Below are positions 17,520 through 27,723 of a stretch of DNA of 64,000 nucleotides, piece by piece (the first letter of the stretch is position 1; every line of letters begins with the position of its first letter). Origin of the DNA: an uncultured Prevotellaceae bacterium (GTDB lineage: Bacteria; Bacteroidota; Bacteroidia; Bacteroidales; Bacteroidaceae); assembly GCA_947176895.1 (NCBI GenBank), contig CAMWSK010000009.1, forward strand, positions 21,576 through 85,575, given 5' to 3'. The position numbers were made by a program, and so were the translations under genes. Below the pieces are notes generated by a model. That model searched no databases and was not told the origin of the DNA. It saw nothing but the letters and a program-made list of their open reading frames with translations.

Positions 17520-19121
17520 TTATTCCACCTTGGGGCAATACTTCCAGCCCTTCCGTTTGTACATCTCGATCATTCGGGGCAAGCGGGAGCGGAAATCTTC
17601 GATGTCCTTCAGTTGGGGTTGTGTCCATTGCACCTCGCTGATGGCGGCCAGGCGGGGGAGAAGCATGTACTCCAAGTGTTCGGGAGCCGCCACATATTCC
17701 GTCCACAGGTTACATTGTGCTCCCAGGATGTACTTGCCTTCCTCCTCGGTCAGCTCGGCAGGAACGGGTTCCAGACTATACACTTTGCTCAGGGGCAGAT
17801 AGCCGCCGATGCCCAAGGGCTGGGCCTGATGGTTCTTGAGCTGATAATAGTCAAAATAACATTCGCTGTTGGGGGTCATGATTACCTGGTGGTGTTGGCG
17901 TGCCGCCTGGATGCCGCCGGCGTTGCCGCGCCAGCTCATCACGATGGCATCCTCCGAGAGACCGCCTTCGAGTGTCTCGTCCCATCCGATGATGCGTCTG
18001 CCGTGCTTTTGGGCGATATAGGTCTCCAGTTCCTTGTTTATATAGGTCTGCAGTTCGCTTTCGTGCTTCAGCCCCAGCTCCTTCATCTTTGCCTGACACT
18101 TGGGGCAGGCTTTCCAGCGGTCGCGGGGGCTCTCGTCACCTCCGATGTGGATGTATTCGGAGGGGAATACGTTGCTCACCTCGTCCAGTATCTGTTTCAG
18201 GAAGGCGAGTGTCTGCGGATTGCCGGCGCAAAGCACATCGGCGCTGACACCCCAGATGCTCCATACGTCATAGGGGCCACCGGTACATCCCAGTTCGGGA
18301 TACACGTGCAGGGCTGCCACCATGTGGCCGGGCAGGTCAATCTCGGGTATCACGTTGATATAGCGCTCGGCCGCATACTGCACAATCTCGCGGCACTGCT
18401 CTTGGGTATAGTACATCCCGCGGCCATATTCCTGCCCGTCGTAGATGTTCAGGTTGTGGCCGATGACGGTCTGCTTGCGGATAGAACCCTTCTTGGCAAG
18501 CTCCGGCATGCTTTTCACCTCGAAGCGCCATCCCTGGTCGTCGGTGATGTGCCAGTGGAGTTGGTTGCATCCGTGAAGCGCAAGGATGTCGATGTATCGC
18601 TTGACCTCCTCCACGGGGAAGAAGTGGCGGGCGACGTCCAGATGTGCACCCCGGTAGCCGAAGCGGGGTTCGTCCTGAATGGTCACGTAGGGCAGGCGCA
18701 GCGTGTCGGTCCGCTCCGTTCCGATGGCCTTGTGCAGCGTCTGTATGCCACGGAACACGCCTTCCTCTGTGGCTCCCTGAATCAGCACACCCTTTTTGTC
18801 CACCACCAGCCTGTAGGCTTCTTTGTTCTCGCTTTTCAAGCCCAGCGACAGGCGGATGGCGGGCTTCTTGGCCTTGGGATTGAAGGTCATCGGCAGCCCC
18901 GGACCTTCCGCCATGTTGCTGACAAGCATACCGGCATTGCGGGTCATGGCCTCGTTCTGTGTGTCGACGCCCACCTCGGCGTTGGCGGTGATGACCAGTT
19001 CGCCGGTTTTTTTGGGTTGCTCCACACTTAACGGACGGGGAATGATTTCGTAGTTTGCCTGTGCCCATGAGGCTATGGAACAGCTCATGGCGAGGGCGGT
19101 GAGAAGGAATGTTTTTTTCAT
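17520..19121 (-). CDS. Beta-N-acetylhexosaminidase, GH20
   Basis: 533 residues with a signal peptide (MKKTFLLTALAMSCSIASWA). A GH20b-type N-terminal domain (about 25-150) precedes the catalytic barrel, which begins GYRGAHLDVARHFFPVEEVK, includes HWHITDDQGWR and has the catalytic pair Asp329-Glu330 in HIGGDESPRDRW. The enzyme removes terminal GlcNAc or GalNAc by substrate-assisted catalysis, using the acetamido group held by the Asp. It is probably periplasmic, since no sorting tail is visible. A TACATTTG -7-like box lies at 19172-19179 on this strand. A 472-codon antisense frame is a shadow. Confidence 0.96.
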   Translation of the reverse strand: MKKTFLLTALAMSCSIASWAQANYEIIPRPLSVEQPKKTGELVITANAEVGVDTQNEAMTRNAGMLVSNMAEGPGLPMTFNPKAKKPAIRLSLGLKSENKEAYRLVVDKKGVLIQGATEEGVFRGIQTLHKAIGTERTDTLRLPYVTIQDEPRFGYRGAHLDVARHFFPVEEVKRYIDILALHGCNQLHWHITDDQGWRFEVKSMPELAKKGSIRKQTVIGHNLNIYDGQEYGRGMYYTQEQCREIVQYAAERYINVIPEIDLPGHMVAALHVYPELGCTGGPYDVWSIWGVSADVLCAGNPQTLAFLKQILDEVSNVFPSEYIHIGGDESPRDRWKACPKCQAKMKELGLKHESELQTYINKELETYIAQKHGRRIIGWDETLEGGLSEDAIVMSWRGNAGGIQAARQHHQVIMTPNSECYFDYYQLKNHQAQPLGIGGYLPLSKVYSLEPVPAELTEEEGKYILGAQCNLWTEYVAAPEHLEYMLLPRLAAISEVQWTQPQLKDIEDFRSRLPRMIEMYKRKGWKYCPKVE

Positions 19122-19380
19122 GATGTTATCAGTTATGTTTTTGGGTTAATGTTTTTCCATAATCATAGTTACAAATGTAAGCAATATTCTTTAATTTCCC
19201 GCTCTTTGGTTGTCTATGATTTCTTTAATCAGTCAGGTTAATTTGTGTAAACATGTCTTTTGTTAAGCTAAACGCGTGTGGAGGGCTTTGCTGTGTAATC
19301 CGTATTTCGATGATAAATGACAAGTGGTTTAATACCAATCACTTGCTTTTATGTCATAATCCACTTGGAGAGAGGGGGTG

Positions 19381-19487
19381 AAAACATCGTGATGAATGAA
19401 TGAAAACATCGCGGTGATTTGTTTCATTCGCCGTGATGTTTTGCTTGAAACATTCGGATGTTTTTGCATCATTATTGCGATGTTTGT
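19381..19487. repeat. Cluster of AAACATC/GATGTTT palindromic units
   Basis: It contains AAAACATCGTGATG, then a hairpin pairing AAAACATCGCGG (19403-19414) with CCGTGATGTTTT (19431-19442), then AAACATTCGGATGTTT (19448-19463) and GCGATGTTTG. Similar units recur at 35422-35482, 48600-48660 and 62763. Confidence 0.55.
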
Positions 19488-19564
19488 TTCCATTCATTGG
19501 GGTTAACAAGAATTAACGATTTGTGGTACACCTGTCCGACACAAAAAATGAATACAGAGGTCGG

Positions 19565-19593
19565 TTGCCATAGAAAATATTTCTGTATCTTTG
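19565..19593 (+). promoter_or_regulatory. Promoter-like -33/-7 pair for the GH2 gene
   Basis: TTG at 19565-19567 and TATCTTTG at 19586-19593, with an 18-base spacer, fit the Bacteroidota promoter pattern. The GH2 start is 131 bases downstream. Confidence 0.5.
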
Positions 19594-19724
19594 TCTTCGG
19601 TAAAAGATACCCGTTATGGGTTGTAATCCTTGATGTCATAGCATTATAAAGTTATAATCGACTTTGCTGAACATCAAAAATACAGACATTTATAATTTGT
19701 TGAACTCGCGTTATATTTTAATTT

Positions 19725-22319
19725 ATGAAAACAAGAATGTTGCTTGCGATACTTTTTTGTACAATTCTTGTCCTGTGGCCGACAAGGAGTATAGCTGTAG
19801 TGCGGGAGGTGGAGAATCTGAACCGGGAGTGGAAATTTTTCTTGGGCGACTGCCCACAGGCGGAAATGCCGGTGTTCAACGACAGCCATTGGGAAACCGT
19901 GGGTCTGCCTCATTCGTTCAGTATGCCCTATTTCATGTCCACCGACTTTTACACCGGTTATGGTTGGTATCGTAAGCAAATAGAGTTGACATCCAAGGAT
20001 TTGCAGAAGGTCGTCTTTTTGGAGTTTGACGGTGTGTTTCAGGAAGCGGAAATTTATGTCAACGGCAAGTTGATAGGGAACCATGTGGGAGGCTACACGG
20101 GTTTCTGCATCAACATTACAGAGGCGTTGAAGTCCGGCGGCAACCAAATAGCTGTCAGAGTGAATAATCTGTGGCGTGCGGATGTCGCGCCACGGGCCGG
20201 AGAACATACTTTCAGCGGCGGCATATACCGCAATGTGCGGTTGGTCAAAAAGTCGTTGGGACACATAGACTGGTATGGCACATTTGTCACCACTCCCGAT
20301 TTGGGCATGAGTGCCGGCGCATTCTCCACCTTAAACGTGGAGACTCAGGTGTGCAATCTGTCGGGGGTGGACGAAACCTATCGTCTGGAAACCCTTTTGC
20401 TTTCCCCCGAAGGCAAAATGATTGCTTCCGTTGAGAGTGAGGATGTTGTGGGTGCGTGCACAAAGAAGATATTCACGCAATCCACCGAAAAGGTAATGGC
20501 ACCGCGACTATGGAGTCCGGATTCTCCTACTTTATATAAGGTGGTGAGCCGGCTTTATGTCGGCAGAAGGCTTCTTGACGAAGAGGTTACCGAGATGGGA
20601 TTCCGCTGGTTTCAGTGGACGGCCGACCGCGGTTTCTTTCTCAACGGTAAGCATTTGTATTTCCATGGGGCCAACGTTCATCAGGATCAGGCCGGATGGG
20701 GCGATGCCGTTACCGAGGCAGCAATGCGAAGGGATGTGCTCATGATGAAGGAGGCCGGTTTTGATCTCATCAGAGGATCACACTATCCTCATGCACCGGC
20801 TTTTTCTCGCGCTTGTGACCGGTTGGGGATGCTCCTGTGGTCAGAGGCTCCTTTTTGGGGAATAGGAGGACATGGTGACGATGGCTATTGGAATTCAAGT
20901 GCATACCCTGTGAATCCGGCGGTACAGGCCGGTTTTGAGGAAAGTGCTCTTCAACAATTGGCCGAAATGATACGTATTCATCGCAACCATCCCTCCATCG
21001 TGGCATGGAGCATGTGCAATGAGGCTTTCTTTTCTTCAGCCGAGGCTTTGCCGGGAGTACATCGTTTGCTGAAGCGCATGGTGGATTTGACACATCAGTT
21101 GGATCCCACACGACCCGCCGCCGTGGGTGGCGCACAACGTCCCTTGGGGGATGCACGTATAGACCGTATTGGAGACATCGCCGGTTACAATGGGGATGGC
21201 GCCACGCAATCGGATTTTCAGCAACCGGGTGTGGCAAGTGTGGTGTCGGAGTATGGTAGCACAACGGCCGACCGTCCGGGGGAATACGCTCCCGGGTGGG
21301 GAGACCTGAAGGTTGATGACGGATGGAGGGGGCGTTCTTGGCGAAGCGGACAGGCTATTTGGTGTGGTTTTGATCATGGTAGCATAGCCGGTAACGCGCT
21401 GGGTAAGATGGGTATTGTGGATTACTTCCGCTTGCCGAAACGTGCATGGTACTGGTATCGAAATGAATATAATGGAGTAGTGCCCCCCGCATGGTCTGTG
21501 GACGGGACACCGCACAAGCTGCTACTCACAGCGAGCAACGGGGGGGATATTCTTGCCGACGGGACGGATGACGTACAGCTGGTGGTGACGGTGCTGGACA
21601 ATGAGGGCCGTCATTTGACGGCAACGCCTCCCGTACAGTTGCGTGTGGTGTCGGGGCCGGGAGAGTTTCCCACCGGACGCACCATTTCATTCCGTAAAGA
21701 CAGCGATATACGCATTATGGACGGGCAGTGTGCCATTACATTCCGTTCGTATTATGCAGGAAAAACTGTGATAGAGGCGGTTTCACCTGGGCTGCAGTCT
21801 GCACGCGTGGAGCTTCGTTTTACAGGTGCTCCCAAATACCATGAAGGGAAATCGCCTGTTGTGAAGGAACGCCCTTACATACGTTTTGTCCGTGGCGACA
21901 ATAGCAGGCCGGTGCTCACCTTCGGCCCGAATAATCCCACCTTTGCCGGCAGCCAGCAGGTATGGCATGGTGCGGGGCTTGCGGCGGATGGGAATGCTGA
22001 AACTTATTGGAAGCCTGAAGAGCGGGATGCGGACCCATGGTGGATGCTGGATACGGAGAAACGCCTGGAGCTGCGAAACATCAGCATCGTTTTCCCCAAG
22101 GACAACCATTACTGTTATGTGGTAGAGGGGTCGGACGACAAGGAAAATTGGACCGTCTTGTCGGACAAAAGCCGCAGCGATGTGAAAGTGCGTTCTTACA
22201 GTTATGATTTTGATACGGCCCAATCCGTCAAGGCACGTTTCATACGTATCCGCTTCATGCCGGGTTCACCGGCTGCTCTGTCTGAGGTGACGGTGCGTGG
22301 AGTTGTGCAAAACGAATAA
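19725..22319 (+). CDS. Glycoside hydrolase family 2 enzyme with C-terminal F5/8-type carbohydrate-binding domain
   Basis: 864 residues, signal peptide about 1-25. The order is GH2 sugar-binding jelly roll (about 45-190), immunoglobulin-like domain, and TIM barrel with acid/base Glu433 in WSMCNEAFF and nucleophile Glu509 in VVSEYGS. A bacterial Ig-like DUF4982-type linker and, from about 720, a discoidin/F5-8 type C-like module (NAETYWKPEE, WWMLDTEK, ARFIRIRF) follow. It probably cleaves beta-galactosides or related beta-glycosides at the cell surface or in the periplasm. The exact sugar is not readable. It is transcribed alone, divergent from the GH20 gene. Confidence 0.9.
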   Translation: MKTRMLLAILFCTILVLWPTRSIAVVREVENLNREWKFFLGDCPQAEMPVFNDSHWETVGLPHSFSMPYFMSTDFYTGYGWYRKQIELTSKDLQKVVFLEFDGVFQEAEIYVNGKLIGNHVGGYTGFCINITEALKSGGNQIAVRVNNLWRADVAPRAGEHTFSGGIYRNVRLVKKSLGHIDWYGTFVTTPDLGMSAGAFSTLNVETQVCNLSGVDETYRLETLLLSPEGKMIASVESEDVVGACTKKIFTQSTEKVMAPRLWSPDSPTLYKVVSRLYVGRRLLDEEVTEMGFRWFQWTADRGFFLNGKHLYFHGANVHQDQAGWGDAVTEAAMRRDVLMMKEAGFDLIRGSHYPHAPAFSRACDRLGMLLWSEAPFWGIGGHGDDGYWNSSAYPVNPAVQAGFEESALQQLAEMIRIHRNHPSIVAWSMCNEAFFSSAEALPGVHRLLKRMVDLTHQLDPTRPAAVGGAQRPLGDARIDRIGDIAGYNGDGATQSDFQQPGVASVVSEYGSTTADRPGEYAPGWGDLKVDDGWRGRSWRSGQAIWCGFDHGSIAGNALGKMGIVDYFRLPKRAWYWYRNEYNGVVPPAWSVDGTPHKLLLTASNGGDILADGTDDVQLVVTVLDNEGRHLTATPPVQLRVVSGPGEFPTGRTISFRKDSDIRIMDGQCAITFRSYYAGKTVIEAVSPGLQSARVELRFTGAPKYHEGKSPVVKERPYIRFVRGDNSRPVLTFGPNNPTFAGSQQVWHGAGLAADGNAETYWKPEERDADPWWMLDTEKRLELRNISIVFPKDNHYCYVVEGSDDKENWTVLSDKSRSDVKVRSYSYDFDTAQSVKARFIRIRFMPGSPAALSEVTVRGVVQNE

Positions 22320-22648
22320 CCCCAATCGGTCATGAACTTGTTTTGCGCAAACATACCGACTTTTTGGTCATCAGGGTTCCTGTTCATCATAACGCTAATG
22401 ACTGATTGTGGATAAAGCGGAACTTTATGGTTCACCCCAGTGGAGGTGTTTCGCACTTGGAAAGAAATGAGGGGACGTTTCGCAACGTCCCCTCATTCAT
22501 TTCTAGGTATTAGTTTGTTTAAGGTAAAAAGATTGATCTAAGTGTTGTTTTTGTTTTAACTATCGCAAAGATAATGATTCTTGTTGGTTTCCCCAAAGAT
22601 GTTTATGTGTTATATAACATGTTTTGACATATGTTTGAAATTTTTCTG
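22320..22648. other. Intergenic region between convergent GH2 and kinase-like genes
   Basis: 329 bases without a supported gene. It carries a perfect hairpin at 22466-22497 and an AT-rich stretch with several ATGT/ACAT motifs (22600-22640). Nothing else was recognised. Confidence 0.7.
22466..22497. terminator. Hairpin between convergent genes
   Basis: A perfect 14-bp stem, AATGAGGGGACGTT and its complement, has a TCGC loop. It sits between two convergent transcription units. Only short A- and T-rich flanks are present, so termination strength is uncertain. Confidence 0.6.
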
Positions 22649-23488
22649 TCATTCCTGATGGAATTTGACCAAATCCTCGATAGGTGCTTGCAGGATGCGT
22701 CCCAAATGGTAGTGCAGGGCAGCGGCGGCCTCCTGAATCTCCGGCTGGAATGTTGCGGCAACACCTCCCGCCAGGTGCAATGGCAGCTCCGGTCGATGAT
22801 ATAGGGCTACGTTGCGCCGGAAGAAGCGTCCGAACTCGTCTATGAGCAGGTCGTGTACGGAGTCTTCCCGGCGATGAAGCCGGAGAAAAGGAACCAGCGA
22901 GGCCAGGAACTGATTAGGGAGAGGCCGGCGATAGACATTCTCGATGATTTGGGTAGGTGTCAGTTGGAAGTACTCCAGAAACGAGCGTTTCAATTCTTCG
23001 GGCATCTGCTCTTTCAGTAAGTCGCCCACCAGACGTCGGCCAAGAACGGCTCCGCTGCCTTCATCACCCAAGATGTAGCCTAAGGGAGAGACGTTGCGCG
23101 TGATGGTCGTTCCATCGTAATGACAGGTGTTGCTTCCCGTTCCAAGGATGCCGACCAATCCTTCGGAATGTCTGCAAAGGGCACGTGCGGCCCCGAGCAT
23201 GTCACTCTCGACTTCAATGGTGCCGGCCTCGGGAAATTTCTGTGCCAAGGCTTGCACAATGGTCTGTTTGAAAGGGGAGATACAGCCGGCTCCATAGAAA
23301 AATATCCGTTTTACGGGTGCATCGGGCAGGGAATATAGTACCCGGTCGATGTGTTCCCTGTTGTCGCGTACGGGATTAAGACCGATGGTCTCTATCGGCT
23401 GACCGTTGAGACGCCAGTTCGTCTTCGTGCTTCCGCTGTCGGCAATGAGTGTCATGTGGCCGGTAGTGAAGGGGTTATTGGTCATCAT
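22649..23488 (-). CDS. BadF/BadG-type ATPase, N-acetylglucosamine kinase-like
   Basis: 279 residues of the ASKHA fold. The phosphate 1 loop is LIADSGSTKTNW, the phosphate 2 loop is GILGTGSNTCHYDG and LGDEGSGAVLG follows, matching the eukaryote-like GlcNAc kinases common in Bacteroidota. It would phosphorylate an amino sugar released by hexosaminidases such as the GH20 enzymes in this window. The start at 23488 overlaps plsC by 14 bases; an internal ATG at 23455 gives a start right at the P loop. It is the last gene of the dxs operon. Confidence 0.82.
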   Translation of the reverse strand: MMTNNPFTTGHMTLIADSGSTKTNWRLNGQPIETIGLNPVRDNREHIDRVLYSLPDAPVKRIFFYGAGCISPFKQTIVQALAQKFPEAGTIEVESDMLGAARALCRHSEGLVGILGTGSNTCHYDGTTITRNVSPLGYILGDEGSGAVLGRRLVGDLLKEQMPEELKRSFLEYFQLTPTQIIENVYRRPLPNQFLASLVPFLRLHRREDSVHDLLIDEFGRFFRRNVALYHRPELPLHLAGGVAATFQPEIQEAAAALHYHLGRILQAPIEDLVKFHQE

Positions 23489-24224
23489 TTTTTACAAAGC
23501 CTTGCAGGTCTGCCGGCAGTGCGCCCATAATCCGGTCATAGGCTTGCTGCATGACTTGGTCCTGACTGACACCTTGTGTGGGGATAGGCTGGTGGATGGT
23601 GAGTTCAAGGGGATGCCATTCGATGAAGTTGAAGCCCCGCATACGGGGAAGAATCTGGAAACTGCCGTTGATGGTGATCGGCACCACGGGCAATCCGATT
23701 TCTTCGGCCAACTGGAAGGCTCCCTTGCGGAAGATGCCCATGTGACCGGTGAAGGTGCGTGCCCCCTCGGGAAAAACCATCAGGGAGGTGCCACCGCGAA
23801 GTGTCTGGCGGGCTTGGTTGTAGGTGTTCTGTATGGCTTTCGGACCACGTTTGTCTACAAAGATGTGCCCTGCATTTTCGCTGGCTTTGCCCACAAAAGG
23901 CATCTTTCTGAGGCTTCGTTTCATCATCCACTTAAAGTTTCGTCCCAGGAAACCGTAGATTAAAAAGATATCGAAGTCACCCTGATGGTTGGCCACAAAC
24001 ACGTAGCTTTGGCCGGGCTTCATATTTTCCTTTCCTTTGATGTGCACGGGCAGCAACAATATCCGGCAGAATGCACGGGCCCACAGCATGGGAGGATAGT
24101 AGCCCCACGTGTGTGATTTGCCAAAGGTGCAACCGATAATCACAGTAACACAGGTGAGAAAGGTGAGCAACAAAAGCAATGGAGCAGCAATCAATAACTG
24201 ATATATGCGATAAACGACTGTCAT
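23475..24224 (-). CDS. plsC: 1-acyl-sn-glycerol-3-phosphate acyltransferase
   Basis: 249 residues. An N-terminal membrane helix (about 8-32) is followed by the acyltransferase motifs ANHQGDFD (catalytic His and Asp), GRNFKWMMK, the glycerophosphate-binding block VFPEGARTF and a VPITINGS segment. It adds the second acyl chain to lysophosphatidic acid at the inner membrane to make phosphatidic acid. It sits 41 bases after the dihydroorotase gene in the same operon. Confidence 0.93.
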   Translation of the reverse strand: MTVVYRIYQLLIAAPLLLLLTFLTCVTVIIGCTFGKSHTWGYYPPMLWARAFCRILLLPVHIKGKENMKPGQSYVFVANHQGDFDIFLIYGFLGRNFKWMMKRSLRKMPFVGKASENAGHIFVDKRGPKAIQNTYNQARQTLRGGTSLMVFPEGARTFTGHMGIFRKGAFQLAEEIGLPVVPITINGSFQILPRMRGFNFIEWHPLELTIHQPIPTQGVSQDQVMQQAYDRIMGALPADLQGFVKNDDQ

Positions 24225-24265
24225 GATTTATTTAAAATTAAAAAAACGATGTTAAATCCGGATGG

Positions 24266-25579
24266 TTATCTGTTGAATGTGAGTGCCTGGCCACGGACCT
24301 CATCGTTGATGATTCCGTGGTCGTAGGCCAATTGACCATTAACGAAGGTCATGGCTACCCGATGGCTGAAACGAACCCCTTCCAGAGGACTCCAGCCACA
24401 TTTGCTGAGTACATCTTGTGGTTGCAGAACCCAAGGGGTACTCTCCACTATTGTGATGTCGGCTTGATATCCCGGACGGAGGAAGCCACGCTTTTCTATG
24501 TTATATAAGGTGGCGGGAGCGTGGCACATAAGCTCTACCATACGTTCTATGGAGATTATTCCTTGTTCTACCAGATTAAGCATACTTACTAAGGAGAACT
24601 GTACCATAGGCATACCGCTGGCCGCTGTACGTGCTCCACCTTGTTTGTCGCTCAACAGGTGGGGTGCGTGGTCTGTGGCCACCAGCGTGATACGCCCGTC
24701 CTTCAATGCTTGGCGCAGGGCATCACGGTCTGTGCGACTCTTGATGGCGGGGTTCACCTTTATGCGTGTCCCCAAAGTGGCATAATCCTCGTCACAGAAA
24801 ATAAGATGTCCCACACATGCTTCGGCTGTGACATTGCCTCCCACCAGCTCTAATTCCCTTTCTGTGCTGAGATGGGCAATGTGCAAACGGGCACCTGTCT
24901 CGTGGGCCAGGCGTGTAGCCAGGGCAGCACTTCGGTAACAGGCCTCGGCATCGCGAATCCATGAATGGACTTCCGCGGCAGGATCGTCACCCCCTTGTGC
25001 CTGAGCCAGCTTCATGCGCTGATTGATGCGTTGGGTGTCTTCGCAATGAGCCATGATGGGCAGTGGACTTTGACGGAAAATCCGCCGCAAGGCTTCTTCG
25101 TCATCCACCAGCATATTGCCCGTGCTGGAGCCCATGAACAATTTGATGGCAGGCACGTGACGACGGTCCACGGCCTTGATCTCTTCAATATTGTCGTTGG
25201 TCGCTCCCAGAAAATAAGCATAATTGGTGCGGCACATGTGTGCTCCGATGGCCATACGCTCTGACCACAATGCGTTGGTGGTGGTCTGTGGCGCCACATT
25301 GGGCATGTCCATCAGGCTGGTGACTCCACCGGCCAATGCAGCCCGGCTCTCGCTTGCCGTGTCGGCTTTCCGGGTGAGTCCGGGCTCACGCAGATGCACA
25401 TGGTCGTCAATAATGCCAGGCAGAAGCAATGCCCCGTGTGCGTCTATGATTTGGTCAGCCTGAGGCAAGGCGGCACCTGATGGCAGAAGGGCGGCAATCT
25501 GTTCACCATCAATGAGCAGAGCACCTTTCACACTCTGCCCTTCATTGACCAAGACGGCGTTTGGGATGAGTGTTGTCAT
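24266..25579 (-). CDS. pyrC: Dihydroorotase (class I)
   Basis: 437 residues of the amidohydrolase superfamily. Metal ligands are visible in DDHVHLREPG, in the lysine-containing LFMGSSTGNML segment, in HIAHLST and in VATDHAPHL. A C-terminal beta domain follows (YQADITIVE). It cyclises N-carbamoyl-aspartate to dihydroorotate in pyrimidine synthesis. The length and motifs fit the class I (AllB/PyrC-long) type; a dihydropyrimidinase-type activity is less likely. Its start overlaps the preceding GT2 gene by 4 bases. Confidence 0.92.
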   Translation of the reverse strand: MTTLIPNAVLVNEGQSVKGALLIDGEQIAALLPSGAALPQADQIIDAHGALLLPGIIDDHVHLREPGLTRKADTASESRAALAGGVTSLMDMPNVAPQTTTNALWSERMAIGAHMCRTNYAYFLGATNDNIEEIKAVDRRHVPAIKLFMGSSTGNMLVDDEEALRRIFRQSPLPIMAHCEDTQRINQRMKLAQAQGGDDPAAEVHSWIRDAEACYRSAALATRLAHETGARLHIAHLSTERELELVGGNVTAEACVGHLIFCDEDYATLGTRIKVNPAIKSRTDRDALRQALKDGRITLVATDHAPHLLSDKQGGARTAASGMPMVQFSLVSMLNLVEQGIISIERMVELMCHAPATLYNIEKRGFLRPGYQADITIVESTPWVLQPQDVLSKCGWSPLEGVRFSHRVAMTFVNGQLAYDHGIINDEVRGQALTFNR

Positions 25580-26319
25580 GCTTTTTGGGGATATTTCTTA
25601 AACCAACCGTCCCAGCGGAGGCGCATGACACCGAAGAAGGCTTCACTGAAGATGCCGCCCGACATTTTGCTGGTACCCAGTTCGCGGTTGACAAATATCA
25701 CGGGCACCTCTTTAATCTTAAAACCACATTTATGGGTGGTGAACTTCATCTCAATCTGAAAAGCATAGCCCTTGAATCGAATGTCGTCGAGGTCGATGGT
25801 CTCAAGTACTTGGCGACGGTAACAGGCGAATCCTGCGGTGGTGTCGTGGATATTAAGACCCGTCACGCAACGTACGTACTTGCTGGCAAAGTAGCTCATC
25901 AGAACTCGTCCCATAGGCCAGTTCACGACGTTCACCCCCGTGATATATCGGCTACCGATGCTCATATCGTATCCCTCTTCCTTACAAGCTTTCAGCAGGC
26001 GTGGAAGGTCGGAGGGGGCGTGACTGAAGTCTGCGTCCATTTCAAAGATATAGTCGTATTTGTGCTCGATAGCCCACTTGAATCCGGCGATGTAGGCTGT
26101 GCCAAGCCCAAGTTTTCCGCTACGTTCCACGATAAAGACACGGTCTTTGAGTCGTCCGTTCATAAGTCCTTTGACAATCTGTGCGGTGCCGTCGGGTGAA
26201 CCGTCGTCAATGACCAGGACGTTGAAGCCTTCCTCTAAATCGGTCACGGCTGTGATGATATTTTCAATGTTCTCCTTTTCGTTGTACGTTGGGATGATAA
26301 CCAAGGAATCGTTTTGCAT
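25576..26319 (-). CDS. Polyprenol-phosphate mannosyltransferase-like GT2 enzyme
   Basis: 247 residues of the Dpm1-type GT2 family. It has the nucleotide-sugar motif IPTYNEKENIENII, IDDGSPDGT, the metal-binding EMDADFSHAP, the SRYITG segment and the RRQVLE region. There is no C-terminal membrane tail, so it resembles soluble dolichol-phosphate mannose synthases. It would charge undecaprenyl or polyprenyl phosphate with a hexose, probably mannose, for lipoprotein or S-layer-type glycosylation or glycolipids. It is 12 bases after trkA and overlaps pyrC by 4 bases. Confidence 0.88.
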   Translation of the reverse strand: MQNDSLVIIPTYNEKENIENIITAVTDLEEGFNVLVIDDGSPDGTAQIVKGLMNGRLKDRVFIVERSGKLGLGTAYIAGFKWAIEHKYDYIFEMDADFSHAPSDLPRLLKACKEEGYDMSIGSRYITGVNVVNWPMGRVLMSYFASKYVRCVTGLNIHDTTAGFACYRRQVLETIDLDDIRFKGYAFQIEMKFTTHKCGFKIKEVPVIFVNRELGTSKMSGGIFSEAFFGVMRLRWDGWFKKYPQKA

Positions 26320-26331
26320 GACGGGAATATT

Positions 26332-27723
26332 TTATAGTTTGTTTATGATTCTGTTGAACAGACTTTCGGATTGGGGCTTGAAAAAGCGGTCGGTTTCTTT
26401 TATCTTGCCTTCCAGGGCAAACACCACCACATTGTCGCCGGCTTGTATCTGTGTCATACCGTTGATGCTCATGCCCACTCCGTTGCGTACCAGTCCGCCG
26501 AGAGCCACGTTTTGTGGCAGTCCCAAGTCTTTCACCAGGTGTTTGGTGGCCAGGCTGCCTTCAGCCGTGATGAATTCTGCCACATCGGCATTGGCCAATG
26601 CCAGACGTTTCAGGTCGGCTACGCCTGCGCTGAGCATCATACGGTAGATGTGGCTGGCAGCAATAACCTTTTTGTTGATGGTGACCCCGATGTCCAATCG
26701 CTCTGCCACGTCCATGTATTCCATTTCGTCTACCATGGCAACCGTTTTTTTCACGCCCAGGCGTTTGGCTGTCAAACAGGCCAAGATATTCTTTTCCGCT
26801 TCTTCGCTTAGTGCAACAAAGGCTTCGCATTGGCGTATACCTTCTTCCAGCAGAGTGTCACTGTCATAGCTGTTGCCGTTAATGACAATGATGTCTTCGT
26901 TTTCAAGGATCTCGTTCAAACGCTGGCAACGCTCCGGGTCGGATTCGATGATTCTCAGGTCGAACCATGCGGGTTTGTAGCGTCCCAAGAGAACGGTTGT
27001 CTTTCCTCCGCCCATCACCATCACATTTCTTACGCTTGTGTAGTCTTCTTTTCCACAAAGCTTCCTCAGGGTTTCCACATAGTTGCGGGTGGTCATGAAA
27101 TAGGCTATGTCGCCATCCTTCACGCAATCGTTACCACCGGGGATGATGGTGTTGTTTTCGCGTTTGATGGCTACGATGTGGTAGGGGCTGTCGTTACCGG
27201 TAAGCTCTTTTAACGGGCGGTTAAGAATGTTGGCACCGGTTCTGAGTTTGATGCCAAGCATCACGAGTGCTCCTCCATGTACCTCCCAATATTGGCGCAC
27301 CCAACTGTGCTTCAGTCCTTCAACAATTTCCTGTGAAGCCAGCATCTCCGGATAGATGAGTGAATCGACACCCATATCGTGGAATACTTGTTGGTATTGA
27401 GGAAGCATATATTCCGAATTGTCGATGCGTGCCACCGTTTTCTTTGCCCCCAAAGTGTGAGCCAGCAGACAGCTGTTGATGTTTACACTTTCGTGTGGGG
27501 TGACGGCAATGAAAAGATGGGCATACTGCACGCCGGCCTCTTTCAGCGAACTGATACTTGTGGGGGAGGCGTTGATGACCATGAGGTCATTGCTGCCCGA
27601 ATCCGTCAGCGTGGCGGTTTTTTGTGGACTTTCGTCAATGACCACAATGTCTTGGTTGTCCTTGGATAGCAAACGGGCCAAATGAGTGCCCACGGCTCCT
27701 GCTCCTGCAATGATTATTTTCAC
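26332..27723 (-). CDS. trkA: Trk-type potassium uptake regulatory protein
   Basis: 463 residues made of two RCK (TrkA_N plus TrkA_C) units. The first Rossmann motif is [17 protein letters not shown] at the N-terminus, the second starts near 235 with [15 protein letters not shown], and both are followed by hydrophobic TrkA_C segments. It gates a TrkH-type potassium channel in response to NAD(H)/ATP. The trkH gene, often next to trkA in Bacteroidota, is not in this window. It overlaps dxs by 4 bases, so translation is probably coupled. Confidence 0.93.
   Translation of the reverse strand: MKIIIAGAGAVGTHLARLLSKDNQDIVVIDESPQKTATLTDSGSNDLMVINASPTSISSLKEAGVQYAHLFIAVTPHESVNINSCLLAHTLGAKKTVARIDNSEYMLPQYQQVFHDMGVDSLIYPEMLASQEIVEGLKHSWVRQYWEVHGGALVMLGIKLRTGANILNRPLKELTGNDSPYHIVAIKRENNTIIPGGNDCVKDGDIAYFMTTRNYVETLRKLCGKEDYTSVRNVMVMGGGKTTVLLGRYKPAWFDLRIIESDPERCQRLNEILENEDIIVINGNSYDSDTLLEEGIRQCEAFVALSEEAEKNILACLTAKRLGVKKTVAMVDEMEYMDVAERLDIGVTINKKVIAASHIYRMMLSAGVADLKRLALANADVAEFITAEGSLATKHLVKDLGLPQNVALGGLVRNGVGMSINGMTQIQAGDNVVVFALEGKIKETDRFFKPQSESLFNRIINKL

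Larger units (their letters stand above)
19122..19724. other. Long intergenic region between divergent GH20 and GH2 genes
   Basis: 603 bases without a supported gene. It holds promoter-like boxes for both flanking genes (19172-19179 minus, 19565-19593 plus) and a cluster of AAACAT...ATGTTT palindromes at 19381-19487. Nothing else was recognised. Confidence 0.7.

Noticed and set aside
17613..19031. 472-codon frame opposite the GH20 gene
   Set aside because: It mirrors the sense frame of an intact GH20 enzyme and has no motif, ribosome site or promoter of its own.
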